This document shows positions 15,847 to 25,052 of a stretch of 32,063 bases of DNA, in pieces. A program made the translations under genes and the position numbers. How positions within the stretch are numbered: position 1 is the stretch's first letter; the number at the start of each line of letters is the position of its first letter. Source of the DNA: Burkholderia puraquae (GTDB lineage: Bacteria > Pseudomonadota > Gammaproteobacteria > Burkholderiales > Burkholderiaceae); contig NZ_NBYX01000041.1 in assembly GCF_002099195.1 (NCBI RefSeq), positions 1 through 32,063 on the forward strand, given 5' to 3'. The notes under the pieces are model-generated. The model made no database searches and was not told where the DNA came from. It worked only from the letters and a program-made list of their open reading frames with translations.

Positions 15847-16715
15847 AGGTGCAATCGTTGGGTTATATCGGAATCGAGGCTTCCGACTTGTCCGCCTGGA
15901 AACAGTATGCGACCGAGTTCCTGGGCTTGATGCCTGGAGAAAATGGCGCGTCCGGCGATCGCTATCGTATCGATAACCGCCTCTGGCGGATTTCGGTTGA
16001 ACAAGGTGAGCGCGATGACATCGCCTATGCCGGATTCGAACTGGAAGGGCCGGAAGCACTCGCGCGTATGGCCGGACACCTGCGGGACCTGGGTTACGGC
16101 GTCGAAAGCGATTCCGGCGAACTCGCGCGCAGCCGGCAGGTTCGCGGGCTGGCACGTTGCACCGATCCGTCCGGCTTGCAAGTGGAACTGTACTGGGGCG
16201 CGACCGAACGCGGCGAAGCGCCGTTTCGATCGGCGCTGGTCGACGGTTTCGAAACCGGCGACCAAGGGCTTGGGCATATCGTGCTGCTCGTTCCCGACGT
16301 CAAGGCGGCGCTCAAATTCTACTGCCAGGGATTGGGCTTCAAGCTGTCCGACATCATCACGATGCCGATCGGTCCCGACCGCACGCTCGAACTGCATTTC
16401 CTTCACTGCAACCCGAGGCATCACACGTTGGCTTTCGCCGAAATGCCGGCTCCGAAGCGCCTCCAGCACTTCATGTTGCAGGTGCCGTCGATCGATGACG
16501 TCGGCTTCGCGCTCGATCGCGCAGAGCAGCAGAGCGTGCCGGTCACGATGACGTTGGGTCGCCACACCAACGACCAGATGGTCTCCTTCTACGCGAGAAC
16601 GCCGTCAGGATTCGAAGTCGAATACGGCGCGGGAGCGGTGAGCGTCGACGAGTCGTGGACGGTGGTGAGTCACGATCGAATCAGCTTGTGGGGCCATCAC
16701 CGTACCGGCCAGTGA
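15843..16715 (+). CDS. Extradiol ring-cleavage dioxygenase, BphC type
   Basis: 290 residues with two vicinal-oxygen-chelate halves, as in 2,3-dihydroxybiphenyl 1,2-dioxygenase. Fe(II) ligands His145, His209 and Glu260 are in place (LGHIVL, LQHFML, FEVEYG), and His194, His241 and Tyr250 match the active-site residues. It would cleave a 3-substituted catechol next to the hydroxyls, giving a 2-hydroxy-6-oxo-hexa-2,4-dienoate that carries the substituent. GGAGA upstream of the ATG at 15843; the frame reaches back to 15786, but that part lies inside the dehydrogenase gene. Followed after 15 bases by the matching hydrolase. Confidence 0.94.
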   Translation: MKVQSLGYIGIEASDLSAWKQYATEFLGLMPGENGASGDRYRIDNRLWRISVEQGERDDIAYAGFELEGPEALARMAGHLRDLGYGVESDSGELARSRQVRGLARCTDPSGLQVELYWGATERGEAPFRSALVDGFETGDQGLGHIVLLVPDVKAALKFYCQGLGFKLSDIITMPIGPDRTLELHFLHCNPRHHTLAFAEMPAPKRLQHFMLQVPSIDDVGFALDRAEQQSVPVTMTLGRHTNDQMVSFYARTPSGFEVEYGAGAVSVDESWTVVSHDRISLWGHHRTGQ

Positions 16716-16730
16716 AATTGGGAGAACAAC

Positions 16731-17573
16731 ATGAGTGAAGTGAATTTCCGCAGCGCGTTTGTCGAGTTCGAAGGCACCCGAATCCACTACCAGGAGGCCG
16801 GTGAAGGTCCGGCTCTGATCATGCTTCAGGGATCGGGGCCGGGCGCGTCCGGGTGGTCGAACTATAGCCGGAATGCACCGTTCTTCGCGCGCAGCCATCG
16901 TGTCATCGTGCCTGACCTTGCCGGATGGGGCAAATCCGACATGAGGCCGATTGGCGTATCGATTCCGGGCTGGTGGGCGAATTCGATTCTCGGTCTCATG
17001 GATTCCCTGTCCATTTCTCAGGCCGACATCATCGGTAATTCGCTCGGAGGAATGATTGCCCTGAAGATGGCCTTGACTGCTCCGGACCGTGTCGGCCGGC
17101 TCGTGCTGATGGGACCGGCCGGCGGCTTCCCGACGCTGGGCCAATGGCCCACGCCCGCGATCCGCACGTTGGCGACCGCCTATGAGGGCGATGGCATTAC
17201 GGCGGAAAAGGTGAAGAGTTTTATCAGCGAGAGCCTGTTCGATCAATCCGCGATCACGGACGAACTCGTGAAGGGCAGATTGGAGGCGGCGATGGACCCG
17301 CGCATCATTGCTCAGCCACCGATGCGCCTCGAGTCAGGACAACCGTTTGAAGAGCTTTGGCGAGATCCGGGCCTGGCCACGTTGCCGCATGAGACGCTGA
17401 TCATCTGGGGGAGGGAGGACCGCGTGGTTCCGCTCGATACCGGGATGATCTATTTGAAGCGCATCCCCAATGCGCAACTCAACACCTTCCCGAAGTGCGG
17501 CCACTGGGCGCAGTGGGAATGGGCGGATCGGTTCAATCGAGTCGTCTCGTCCTTCCTCTCGGAAGTGCGTTGA
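16731..17573 (+). CDS. Meta-cleavage product C-C hydrolase, alpha/beta fold (BphD/MhpC type)
   Basis: 280 residues. Splits the ring-cleavage product into 2-hydroxypenta-2,4-dienoate and the acid derived from the ring substituent. Catalytic triad: Ser104 in GNSLGG, Asp230 in GREDRVVP, His258 in CGHWAQWE. The oxyanion loop reads LQGSGPGASGW (33-42), where most relatives have His before GSGPG or GGGPG; here it is Gln. GGGAGA upstream of the ATG. An 80-base gap separates it from the acyl-CoA ligase. Confidence 0.92.
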   Translation: MSEVNFRSAFVEFEGTRIHYQEAGEGPALIMLQGSGPGASGWSNYSRNAPFFARSHRVIVPDLAGWGKSDMRPIGVSIPGWWANSILGLMDSLSISQADIIGNSLGGMIALKMALTAPDRVGRLVLMGPAGGFPTLGQWPTPAIRTLATAYEGDGITAEKVKSFISESLFDQSAITDELVKGRLEAAMDPRIIAQPPMRLESGQPFEELWRDPGLATLPHETLIIWGREDRVVPLDTGMIYLKRIPNAQLNTFPKCGHWAQWEWADRFNRVVSSFLSEVR

Positions 17574-17653
17574 CGAGCGCGCGACAAGCACTGGACGGCC
17601 GACGGGAACACGATGCCGACGGCTGTTGAATCACGACCTAACTGGGATTTTCC

Positions 17654-19279
17654 ATGGCAATGACAGGCCGGATGATGAGCACGCCCCTGCTCATCTCTTC
17701 GATCATCAGGCGCGCGGCGCGATACAGCGGCGGCGTCGAGATTGTTTCGCGCGGCAGTGACGGCGGCATTCATCGCTATACCTATCGGGAGTGCGAACTC
17801 CGCGCGCGTAAGCTGGCCCAGGCGTTGGAGGCGCTCGGCGTGCGACAAGGCGATCGCATCGGCACACTGGCATGGAATAGCTATCGCCATCTGGAGCTTT
17901 ACTACGCCGTTCCAGGGGCGGGTGCGGTCTGCCATACCATCAATCCACGATTGTTTCCCGAGCAGATCGTCCATATCGTCAACGATGCCGAAGACACGTA
18001 CGTGTGTTTCGACGTTCAATTCCTGCCCCTCGTCGAGGAAATCTCAGGACGGTGCCCAGGAGTCAAGGCATGGATCATGATGGCCGGTCGCGAAGACATG
18101 CCCGCCGCTAGCAAGGCTTCCTTGCTCTGCTACGAAGAATTGATCGGTGTGCAGGATGGAAATTACGAATGGCCGGTGTTGGACGAGAACCTCGCATCGG
18201 GCCTCTGCTATACGTCAGGTACGACCGGAAACCCGAAGGGTGTGCTGTACTCGCATCGTTCAACCGTTCTGCATTCCTATGCTTCAGCATTGCCCGATTC
18301 GCTGAATTGTTCGGCGTCGGAGGTCATCATGCCGGTGGTTCCCATGTTTCACGTGAATGCATGGGAGCTGCCGTATTCCGCGCCTTTGGTCGGCGCGAAG
18401 CTGGTGCTTCCGGGGCAAAGGCTCGACGGCGCTTCCCTCTACGAGTTGATCGAGGGCGAGCAGGTTACCTACTCCGCGGGCGTGCCGACCGTGTGGCTCG
18501 GCCTGCTCGAACATGTGCGATCGAACGATCTGAAGTTTTCGACATTCCGTCGAACAGGTATCGGCGGGTCGGCCGTCTCCCGATCGATGATTCGCGCCTT
18601 CAAGGAATTGGGTGTCGACGTGGCTCATGGCTGGGGCATGACGGAGACATCGGCGATGGGCGCAAGCTGCACGCTGCGGCGTCAGCATGCCGGGCTTTCC
18701 GAATCCGAGCAAGAAAAGGTCCTCGAGAAGCAAGGTGCCGTGATTCCGGGCATAGACATGAAGATCGTGGACGGCCAGGGTCACGAGTTGCCCTGGGACG
18801 GCAAGACGGCGGGCGATCTGTTTGTTCGCGGCCCGTGGATCATAGATTCGTACTACGGCAACGACACGTCTCCGCTGGAGGATGGCTGGTTTCCCACTGG
18901 CGATGTGGCGACGATCGATGCGGACGGCTACATGCACATCACCGACCGCAGCAAGGACGTCGTCAAATCCGGAGGCGAATGGATCTCGTCGATAGACATC
19001 GAGAACATCGCAGCGGCTCACCCGGCGGTACATATGGCCGCGTGCATTGCCGTGCGTCATCCGAAATGGGGCGAGCGCCCATTACTGGTCGCGGTGAAAA
19101 AAGCCGACGCGAATGTCAGTCGAGATGAATTGCTGCAGTTTTTTGAAGGCAAGGTTGCGAAGTGGTGGGTTCCGGACGATGTGGTTTTCGTCGATGCCAT
19201 GCCCATGACCGCGACCGGGAAATTTCAAAAAGCCGCACTGCGGGAGCAGTTCAAGGAGCATCGATTGCCGACGGCCTGA
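17654..19279 (+). CDS. Acyl-CoA ligase (AMP-forming), AlkK-like
   Basis: 541 residues. Activates a carboxylic acid to its CoA thioester with ATP. ANL-family motifs: YTSGTTGNPKG at 186-196, the HGWGMTETSAMG motif mid-protein, TGDVATIDADGYMHITDRSKDV in the hinge, and the late lysine in TGKFQK. The general look (PLLISSIIRRAARY at the N-terminus) is that of medium-chain fatty acyl-CoA ligases rather than benzoate or coumarate ligases. Standing right after the hydrolase, it probably activates the substituent acid for the beta-oxidation genes downstream. The first ATG (17654) and the third codon (17660) are both possible starts; the binding site is weak. Confidence 0.88.
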   Translation: MAMTGRMMSTPLLISSIIRRAARYSGGVEIVSRGSDGGIHRYTYRECELRARKLAQALEALGVRQGDRIGTLAWNSYRHLELYYAVPGAGAVCHTINPRLFPEQIVHIVNDAEDTYVCFDVQFLPLVEEISGRCPGVKAWIMMAGREDMPAASKASLLCYEELIGVQDGNYEWPVLDENLASGLCYTSGTTGNPKGVLYSHRSTVLHSYASALPDSLNCSASEVIMPVVPMFHVNAWELPYSAPLVGAKLVLPGQRLDGASLYELIEGEQVTYSAGVPTVWLGLLEHVRSNDLKFSTFRRTGIGGSAVSRSMIRAFKELGVDVAHGWGMTETSAMGASCTLRRQHAGLSESEQEKVLEKQGAVIPGIDMKIVDGQGHELPWDGKTAGDLFVRGPWIIDSYYGNDTSPLEDGWFPTGDVATIDADGYMHITDRSKDVVKSGGEWISSIDIENIAAAHPAVHMAACIAVRHPKWGERPLLVAVKKADANVSRDELLQFFEGKVAKWWVPDDVVFVDAMPMTATGKFQKAALREQFKEHRLPTA

Positions 19280-19375
19280 ATTTCGAAGCTTGTCGACGAA
19301 ACACACCACCTGTTCCAAGGCTGCGGAATGAACGCCGGTCCGCGCCGAAGATCCTGGTTGACGAGGGTTGGACGC

Positions 19376-20155
19376 ATGTCAGATTTGTCTATTCAGCAAG
19401 CCGCGGATGCCTTGCACGAAGCCCGCAGTACGCGTATCCCGGTTTCCAGGATTTCGGAAAGGTTCGGGATCGAAAGTCTGCACGACGCGTATCGGGTAGC
19501 GGCGATCAACACGAACCGTGCTGTCGAAGCGGGGAAACGAATTTGCGGGAAGAAAGTTGGCCTGACATCGGTTGCGGTCCAGCGACAACTCGGGGTCGAT
19601 CAGCCGGATTTCGGTGTCCTGTTCAGCGATATGGAGTTTGTCAGCGGCGCAGACATTCCGGTTAGTCGCCTGATTCAGCCCAAGGCCGAGGGCGAGGTGG
19701 CTTTCGTCATTGGGCGCGACCTGACCGAGGAGCTGAGCTGGGGCCGATTCCTGCATGGCATCGAGTACGCATTGCCCGCGATCGAGGTTGTCGACAGCGC
19801 GATCGAGAACTGGAGCATCACGCTCGTCGATACGGTAGCGGACAACGCCTCGTGCGGCCTGTATGTCCTCGGCACGGATCCGAAACGCATTTCGGATCTC
19901 GATCTCGCTACTTGCCAGATGCGCTTCCTGAAAACGGACGAGCTTGTCTCGGAGGGGCATGGGGCCGCATGTCTGGGCCATCCGCTTCTTGCCGCCTGGT
20001 GGCTTGCCCGGACGATGCAACAACTCGGCGATCCGCTTCGCGCGGGCGATGTCGTGCTGTCGGGTGCGTTGGGGCCGATGTTCCCTGTACGCGAAGGCGA
20101 CGCATTGCAGCTGGAAGTCGGCGGACTAGGCAAAGTTTCCTGTATCGCCGCGTAG
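19376..20155 (+). CDS. 2-Hydroxypenta-2,4-dienoate (2-oxopent-4-enoate) hydratase
   Basis: 259 residues from the ATG at 19376 (GAGGG 8 bases upstream); the frame is open to 19328 but that extension looks non-coding. Adds water to 2-hydroxypenta-2,4-dienoate to give 4-hydroxy-2-oxovalerate. It matches the MhpD/BphH/XylJ family: GKKVGLTS (58-65), QPKAEGEVAFVIGRDL (around 101-116), the acidic PAIEVVDSAI metal-binding region, and GDVVLSGALGPMFPV near the end. First of the three lower-pathway genes; 97 bases after the ligase. Confidence 0.92.
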   Translation: MSDLSIQQAADALHEARSTRIPVSRISERFGIESLHDAYRVAAINTNRAVEAGKRICGKKVGLTSVAVQRQLGVDQPDFGVLFSDMEFVSGADIPVSRLIQPKAEGEVAFVIGRDLTEELSWGRFLHGIEYALPAIEVVDSAIENWSITLVDTVADNASCGLYVLGTDPKRISDLDLATCQMRFLKTDELVSEGHGAACLGHPLLAAWWLARTMQQLGDPLRAGDVVLSGALGPMFPVREGDALQLEVGGLGKVSCIAA

Positions 20156-20184
20156 GCGATCGATTTTAACGAGCGGGAGAATCC

Positions 20185-21135
20185 ATGGCAGGCAAGTTGA
20201 AAGTCGCGATCATCGGGTCGGGCAACATCGGCACCGATCTGATGATCAAAATCATGCGACACGGTGATCATCTCGAGATGGGTGCGATGGTCGGCATCGA
20301 TGCCGCTTCCGACGGTCTCGCGCGTGCGGCACGCATGGGCGTCGCGACGACGCACGAGGGCGTCGAGGGGCTTACGCGCCTGCCGGTGTTCGGTGACATC
20401 GATATCGTCTTTGACGCGACGAGCGCGGCAGCGCATGTGAAGAACGACGCATTCTTGCGGGGGCTCAAGCCAAACGTTCGCATGATCGACCTGACGCCGG
20501 CCGCGATCGGCCCGTACTGCGTGCCGGTTGTAAATCTCGACGCACACGTCAATACGCTGAACGTCAACATGGTGACGTGCGGCGGCCAAGCGACCATTCC
20601 GATGGTGGCAGCGGTGTCGCGCGTCGCAAAAGTGCATTACGGCGAGATCATCGCGTCCATTTCGAGCAAATCCGCTGGGCCCGGCACGCGTGCGAACATC
20701 GACGAGTTCACGGAGACGACGTCCAAAGCGATCGAGCAGGTCGGCGGTGCGGCAAAGGGGAAAGCCATCATCATCCTCAATCCGGCCGATCCGCCCCTCA
20801 TCATGCGTGACACGGTTTACTGTCTGTCCGATTCGGCCGACGAAGAGGCGGTGGAGCGGTCGATCGAGGACATGGTCGCCGCCGTCAATCGCTATGTGCC
20901 CGGCTATCGCCTGAAGCAACGGGTGCAGTTCGATCGGATAGAAGCCCAAGCACCCTTGAATATTCCTGGCGTGGGCGCGCGTATGACCGGGCTCAAAACC
21001 TCAGTGTTCCTCGAGGTGGAGGGCGCCGCGCATTATCTGCCGTCCTACGCCGGCAATCTCGACATCATGACCTCCGCGGCGAAGGCTTGTGCTGAGCGCA
21101 TGGCCGCCGAGATGGTCGCCCATGCTACGACCTAG
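20185..21135 (+). CDS. Acetaldehyde dehydrogenase (acylating)
   Basis: 316 residues. Converts acetaldehyde from the aldolase to acetyl-CoA with NAD+ and CoA. NAD-binding GSGNIGTDL (11-19), catalytic Cys132 in VTCGGQATIPM and the SKSAGPGTRANIDEFT segment match DmpF/MhpF/BphJ. It forms a channelling complex with the aldolase, encoded 12 bases downstream. AGCGGGAG precedes the ATG. Confidence 0.95.
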   Translation: MAGKLKVAIIGSGNIGTDLMIKIMRHGDHLEMGAMVGIDAASDGLARAARMGVATTHEGVEGLTRLPVFGDIDIVFDATSAAAHVKNDAFLRGLKPNVRMIDLTPAAIGPYCVPVVNLDAHVNTLNVNMVTCGGQATIPMVAAVSRVAKVHYGEIIASISSKSAGPGTRANIDEFTETTSKAIEQVGGAAKGKAIIILNPADPPLIMRDTVYCLSDSADEEAVERSIEDMVAAVNRYVPGYRLKQRVQFDRIEAQAPLNIPGVGARMTGLKTSVFLEVEGAAHYLPSYAGNLDIMTSAAKACAERMAAEMVAHATT

Positions 21136-21147
21136 GGGAAACACGGC

Positions 21148-22170
21148 ATGACACTCGGCAAAAAACTGTACATCTCCGACGTGACGCTGCGAGACGGTTC
21201 GCATGCGATTCGTCATCAATACAGCGTGCAACAGGCGGCGGCGATTGCGAAAGCGCTCGACGAAGCCAAAGTCGATTCAATCGAGGTGGCGCACGGAGAC
21301 GGGCTGCAAGGATCGAGTTTCAACTACGGATTCGGCGCGCATACCGATCTCGAATGGATTGCCGCGGTGGCGGAAACGGTCAAGCACGCGAGGGTCGCGA
21401 CGTTGCTGCTGCCCGGGATCGGCACGATCCACGATTTGCGCAACGCCTACGATGCTGGCGCTCGTATTGTCCGCGTCGCCACGCATTGCACCGAGGCCGA
21501 CATTTCCAAGCAGCACATCGAGTACGCACGCGAGCTCGGAATGGAGGCGGTGGGCTTCCTGATGATGAGCCACATGACCACCCCGCGCGACCTTGCACAG
21601 CAGGCGAAGCTCATGGAGAGCTACGGGGCGACGTGTTGCTACGTGGTCGATTCCGGCGGCGCACTGGGAATGAATGACGTACGCGAGCGCTTTCGCGCCT
21701 TCAAGGACGTATTGAAGCCGGAGACCGAAACAGGCATTCACGCCCATCACAATTTGAGCCTTGGCGTCGCCAACAGTATCGTCGCCGTCGAGGAAGGCTG
21801 CGACCGCGTCGATGCAAGCCTTGCCGGCATGGGCGCCGGTGCCGGAAACGCGCCGCTCGAAGTGTTCATCGCCGCGGCCGAACGGCTGGGCTGGAACCAC
21901 GGCTGTGATCTTTATAGCCTGATGGATGCTGCCGATGACCTGGTTCGTCCGCTACAGGACCGGCCCGTTCGTGTCGATCGCGAAACGCTGGCGCTGGGCT
22001 ATGCAGGCGTCTATTCGAGCTTCCTTCGCCACTCCGAAAGCGCCGCTCGGAAATACGGATTGAAGACCGTCGACATCCTTGTCGAATTGGGGCGACGCCG
22101 CATGGTTGGCGGCCAGGAGGACATGATCGTCGACGTGGCGCTCGATCTTCTTCGCGCTCAGCAGTCGTAG
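21148..22170 (+). CDS. 4-Hydroxy-2-oxovalerate aldolase
   Basis: 340 residues. Splits 4-hydroxy-2-oxovalerate into pyruvate and acetaldehyde. Matches DmpG/BphI/MhpE: DVTLRDGSHAIRH (11-23) with the catalytic Arg15, metal ligand Asp16 and His19, then the metal-binding HAHHNLSLG around 197-205, and the GAGAGNAPLE motif. The GGGGAAAC before the ATG acts as binding site. It closes the classic hydratase-dehydrogenase-aldolase block; a 184-base gap follows. Confidence 0.95.
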   Translation: MTLGKKLYISDVTLRDGSHAIRHQYSVQQAAAIAKALDEAKVDSIEVAHGDGLQGSSFNYGFGAHTDLEWIAAVAETVKHARVATLLLPGIGTIHDLRNAYDAGARIVRVATHCTEADISKQHIEYARELGMEAVGFLMMSHMTTPRDLAQQAKLMESYGATCCYVVDSGGALGMNDVRERFRAFKDVLKPETETGIHAHHNLSLGVANSIVAVEEGCDRVDASLAGMGAGAGNAPLEVFIAAAERLGWNHGCDLYSLMDAADDLVRPLQDRPVRVDRETLALGYAGVYSSFLRHSESAARKYGLKTVDILVELGRRRMVGGQEDMIVDVALDLLRAQQS

Positions 22171-22354
22171 GGAACTTGGTGGTCCGCGGATAGCTGCGGA
22201 TCCGTCAAGCGAGATAGTTTCGATCGAGAGAAATACTCGGAGAAGTACGTTATGTAATTCGTAATACTAAATGAATGCTGACGAATGATGGCCATTGAGA
22301 GCCCGGTCGGCACCTTTCGGGACTGAGGTCGCCGTAAAACGGAGGAGACGAAGT

Positions 22355-23119
22355 ATGAGGAAGCAACTGAATTCGATCGCGCTGGCGATTTCGATGTGCG
22401 GTCTCGCGGGTACGGCGTACGCACAGGAGGCGGGAAGCGTTGTGGTAACCGGTGGCGCCGCGTGGATCGACATGAGGCAATCGAGCTCTCAAGAGCTGAA
22501 AAGCAGTTCCCAGTTCGGTACTTTCACTTCTCCTGGAACAGGCGCGGAAATTCATAACACCTTCACGGGAGAGTTCCTCGTTACCTACTTCGCAACGGAG
22601 CATATTGCGATCGAAAGTGCCGTGGGATTTCCTCCGAAGCTGAATTTTTTCTCCCAGGGCGTCGCTACCCCCCTTGGGCCCCAGGGGCCGGCGATGCCCG
22701 TGGGTGATCTGAAGCCGTTGGTGACGGCTCGGGTGTGGGCGCCGACATTGTTTGTGAAGTATTACTTTGGAAAAAAGGACAGTGTGTGGCGCCCATTCTT
22801 GGGTGTCGGCGTGAATTACACGTGGTTCAGCTCCGTCCAGGTTCATCCCGCATTCAGCGGGGCGCTCAGTCAGTTTGCCGGACCGGGTGGAAGGGTTGAT
22901 GCATCAGCGAGCTCGTCGTGGAACCCAGCCTTCACGGCGGGCGTGACGTATCGCCTCAACGGTAGATGGTCCGTGCTGGGATCGATCACCTACATCCCGC
23001 TAAAGACGACCGGAAAATTCGACGCAGTCAGCGCCAACGGAACGACCGTTTTGAGCAATACAACACGAATCACGGCCAATCCCATCATCGGATTCGTTGG
23101 GGTTTCATATCGATTTTGA
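22355..23119 (+). CDS. OmpW-family outer membrane protein
   Basis: 254 residues. A signal peptide (MRKQLNSIALAISMCGLAGT, cleavage after AYA) is followed by amphipathic beta strands and a terminal YRF, as expected for an 8-stranded OmpW barrel. GGAGGAG 7 bases before the ATG at 22355 decides the start; the frame reaches back to 22295. OmpW-type proteins (AlkL is the known example from alkane degradation) admit hydrophobic substrates, so within this cluster it probably helps uptake of the aromatic compound. The 184-base gap before it could hold its own promoter. Confidence 0.9.
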   Translation: MRKQLNSIALAISMCGLAGTAYAQEAGSVVVTGGAAWIDMRQSSSQELKSSSQFGTFTSPGTGAEIHNTFTGEFLVTYFATEHIAIESAVGFPPKLNFFSQGVATPLGPQGPAMPVGDLKPLVTARVWAPTLFVKYYFGKKDSVWRPFLGVGVNYTWFSSVQVHPAFSGALSQFAGPGGRVDASASSSWNPAFTAGVTYRLNGRWSVLGSITYIPLKTTGKFDAVSANGTTVLSNTTRITANPIIGFVGVSYRF

Positions 23120-23166
23120 GCGGCGGCTCGAGTCCGGATGGGTATAGCGACACAGGAGATTTCACC

Positions 23167-23928
23167 GTGGACGACATAAAGGTCCAAGTTGACGGGCGGG
23201 TGCTCATCCTCACGATATCGAGGCCCGAAAAGAAGAATGCGTTGACCGGAGCGATGTACGGCGCGCTTGCGGATGCGCTTGAATCAGCTGCCGAGCGCGT
23301 GAACGCCGTCCTCATCCAATCTGATGGTGACACGTTCTCGGCTGGAAGCGACCTGAGCGAATTCTCCGCTGAAGCAATTCATGATGGCATCGGCAAGAGC
23401 CGTGGTGCGCGGTTTCTACGATGTCTGGCGACGATGGAGATTCCTGTCGTGGCCGCCGTACAAGGAAAAGCCATTGGTGTCGGCGCCACCATGCTGTTGC
23501 ATTGCGACTACGTCATCGTTGCGAACGACGCGCAACTCAGCGCGCCGTTTGTCGACCTGGCGCTCGTTCCTGAAGCGGCGTCGGGCTACCTGCTTCCGCT
23601 CCGGGTCGGAAGCATTCATGCGTTCGAGATGATCGCGCTCGGCCGCTCTGTCGATGCGCAGACCGCCGTGGAATGGGGAATCGCCAATCGATCGGTGCCG
23701 GCTGACCAGCTTCGAGCGGAAGCGAAGGCGATTGCGGAGGTTATCGCTGCGAAGGCGCCGGGCGCGATCAGAGCGACGAAGCAGTTGATGAGCGAGCGCA
23801 GGAGAGTCATCGATCAAATGAACGCGGAGTTTGATGCGATCGACAAGCAATTGACAGGGAACGAGTGTAGTGAAGCCTTGGCCGCGTTCAAGGAAAAGCG
23901 TCGTCCCGATTTCTTGAAGCTTCAATAA
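23167..23928 (+). CDS. Enoyl-CoA hydratase/isomerase family protein
   Basis: 253 residues with a GTG start at 23167 (AGGAG 8 bases upstream). Crotonase features: ISRPEKKNALT (18-27), FSAGSDLSEF (57-66, oxyanion hole), GKAIGVGATMLLHCDYV (100-116) and LALVPEAASG (131-140), where Glu136 can act as the acid/base. The first catalytic Glu of classical hydratases is Gly here, so it may be an isomerase or act on an unusual enoyl-CoA. Coupled to the kinase gene (4 bases apart). Confidence 0.88.
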   Translation: MDDIKVQVDGRVLILTISRPEKKNALTGAMYGALADALESAAERVNAVLIQSDGDTFSAGSDLSEFSAEAIHDGIGKSRGARFLRCLATMEIPVVAAVQGKAIGVGATMLLHCDYVIVANDAQLSAPFVDLALVPEAASGYLLPLRVGSIHAFEMIALGRSVDAQTAVEWGIANRSVPADQLRAEAKAIAEVIAAKAPGAIRATKQLMSERRRVIDQMNAEFDAIDKQLTGNECSEALAAFKEKRRPDFLKLQ

Positions 23929-23932
23929 CGTG

Positions 23933-25018
23933 ATGGATAAAAGCAACACTGATACTCGATCGCATGAGGCCGCCATACGGCGATCCCCTGATTTCGACGT
24001 GCGGCGATTGGAATCGTGGCTAGGCGGAAATTTGCGTGGTTTTAGCGGGCCACTCGACGTATCGCAATTTTCGGGAGGCCAGTCGAATCCAACCTATTTG
24101 CTGACGACGCCATCCGCCCGCTATGTCCTGCGCCGCAAGCCGTCGGGCAAGCTACTGCCGTCCGCTCACGCGATCGATCGAGAATATCGCCTGATACGCG
24201 CGTTGAACGGATCCGCGGTGCCGGTCGCGCATGCGCACTGCTATTGCGACGACGTATCGGTAATCGGCACCGAGTTTTATGTCATGAGTTATGTGGAAGG
24301 CCGCGTGCTCTGGGAGCCCAGCCTTCCGGGCATGACGGCCAACGAACGCCGCCTGGTTTTCGATGAAATGAATCGCGTCATGGCGGCGCTGCATACGATC
24401 GATATCGACGCACTTGGTCTGCGCGACTTCGGGCGAACAGGAAGCTATTTCGAGCGCCAAGTGTCACGCTGGACCAAACAGTATCGCGCATCCGAGACGG
24501 GCCACATTGCGTCCATCGAACGATTGATCGAATGGTTGCCGCATCATCTTCCGAGCGCGGAACGGACGAGCCTGGTTCATGGTGATTTTCGCCTGGACAA
24601 CATGATCTTTGCCCCGGATGAGCCACGAGTGGTCGCTGTACTCGATTGGGAACTCTCGACGCTTGGTGATCCGCTCGCGGATTTCGCCTATCTCTGCCTC
24701 GCGTGGCACTTGCCGGCGGCCGGTTCGCGCGGACTGGCGGACTTGACTGACGCCGACAAGGTTTCGCTGGGCATTCCGCATGAAGCTGAATTTGTGTCGG
24801 CGTACTGCCGCCGTACCGGCATTGAGGAAATTGGAACACGTGAGTGGAACTTCTACCTCGCCTATAACTTCTTTCGCGTGGCCGCGATTCGGCAAGGAAT
24901 CATGAGGCGCGCACTCGACGGTAACGCAAGCAGCGATCAGGCATTCGAGCACGGCAGACTTGCTGCCACGATGGGCGATCTGGGATGGGGTTGCGCAGAA
25001 CGCGCGATGGCCGCTTGA
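23933..25018 (+). CDS. APH-type phosphotransferase (hydroxyacyl-CoA kinase candidate)
   Basis: 361 residues from the ATG at 23933 (GTG at 23930 also possible). It has the aminoglycoside phosphotransferase/choline kinase fold: nucleotide loop FSGGQSNPTY (46-55), VLRRKPSG (65-72, lysine), catalytic LVHGDFRLDN (214-223) and metal-binding DWELSTLGDP (238-247). This subgroup is the bacterial counterpart of the N-terminal domain of ACAD10/ACAD11 and of LvaA from levulinate catabolism, which phosphorylate a hydroxyacyl-CoA so that an acyl-CoA dehydrogenase can remove the oxygen. The very next gene is such a dehydrogenase, so antibiotic resistance is not a likely role. The substrate is inferred, not shown. 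Confidence 0.85.
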   Translation: MDKSNTDTRSHEAAIRRSPDFDVRRLESWLGGNLRGFSGPLDVSQFSGGQSNPTYLLTTPSARYVLRRKPSGKLLPSAHAIDREYRLIRALNGSAVPVAHAHCYCDDVSVIGTEFYVMSYVEGRVLWEPSLPGMTANERRLVFDEMNRVMAALHTIDIDALGLRDFGRTGSYFERQVSRWTKQYRASETGHIASIERLIEWLPHHLPSAERTSLVHGDFRLDNMIFAPDEPRVVAVLDWELSTLGDPLADFAYLCLAWHLPAAGSRGLADLTDADKVSLGIPHEAEFVSAYCRRTGIEEIGTREWNFYLAYNFFRVAAIRQGIMRRALDGNASSDQAFEHGRLAATMGDLGWGCAERAMAA

Positions 25019-25052
25019 CAGTAGCACCGGCCGCAATTCGGAAGAGGAATAG

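Noticed and set aside
23933..25018. Aminoglycoside resistance kinase
   Set aside because: The fold is shared, but the subgroup, the adjacent ACAD10/11-like gene and the cluster context fit a CoA-ester kinase.
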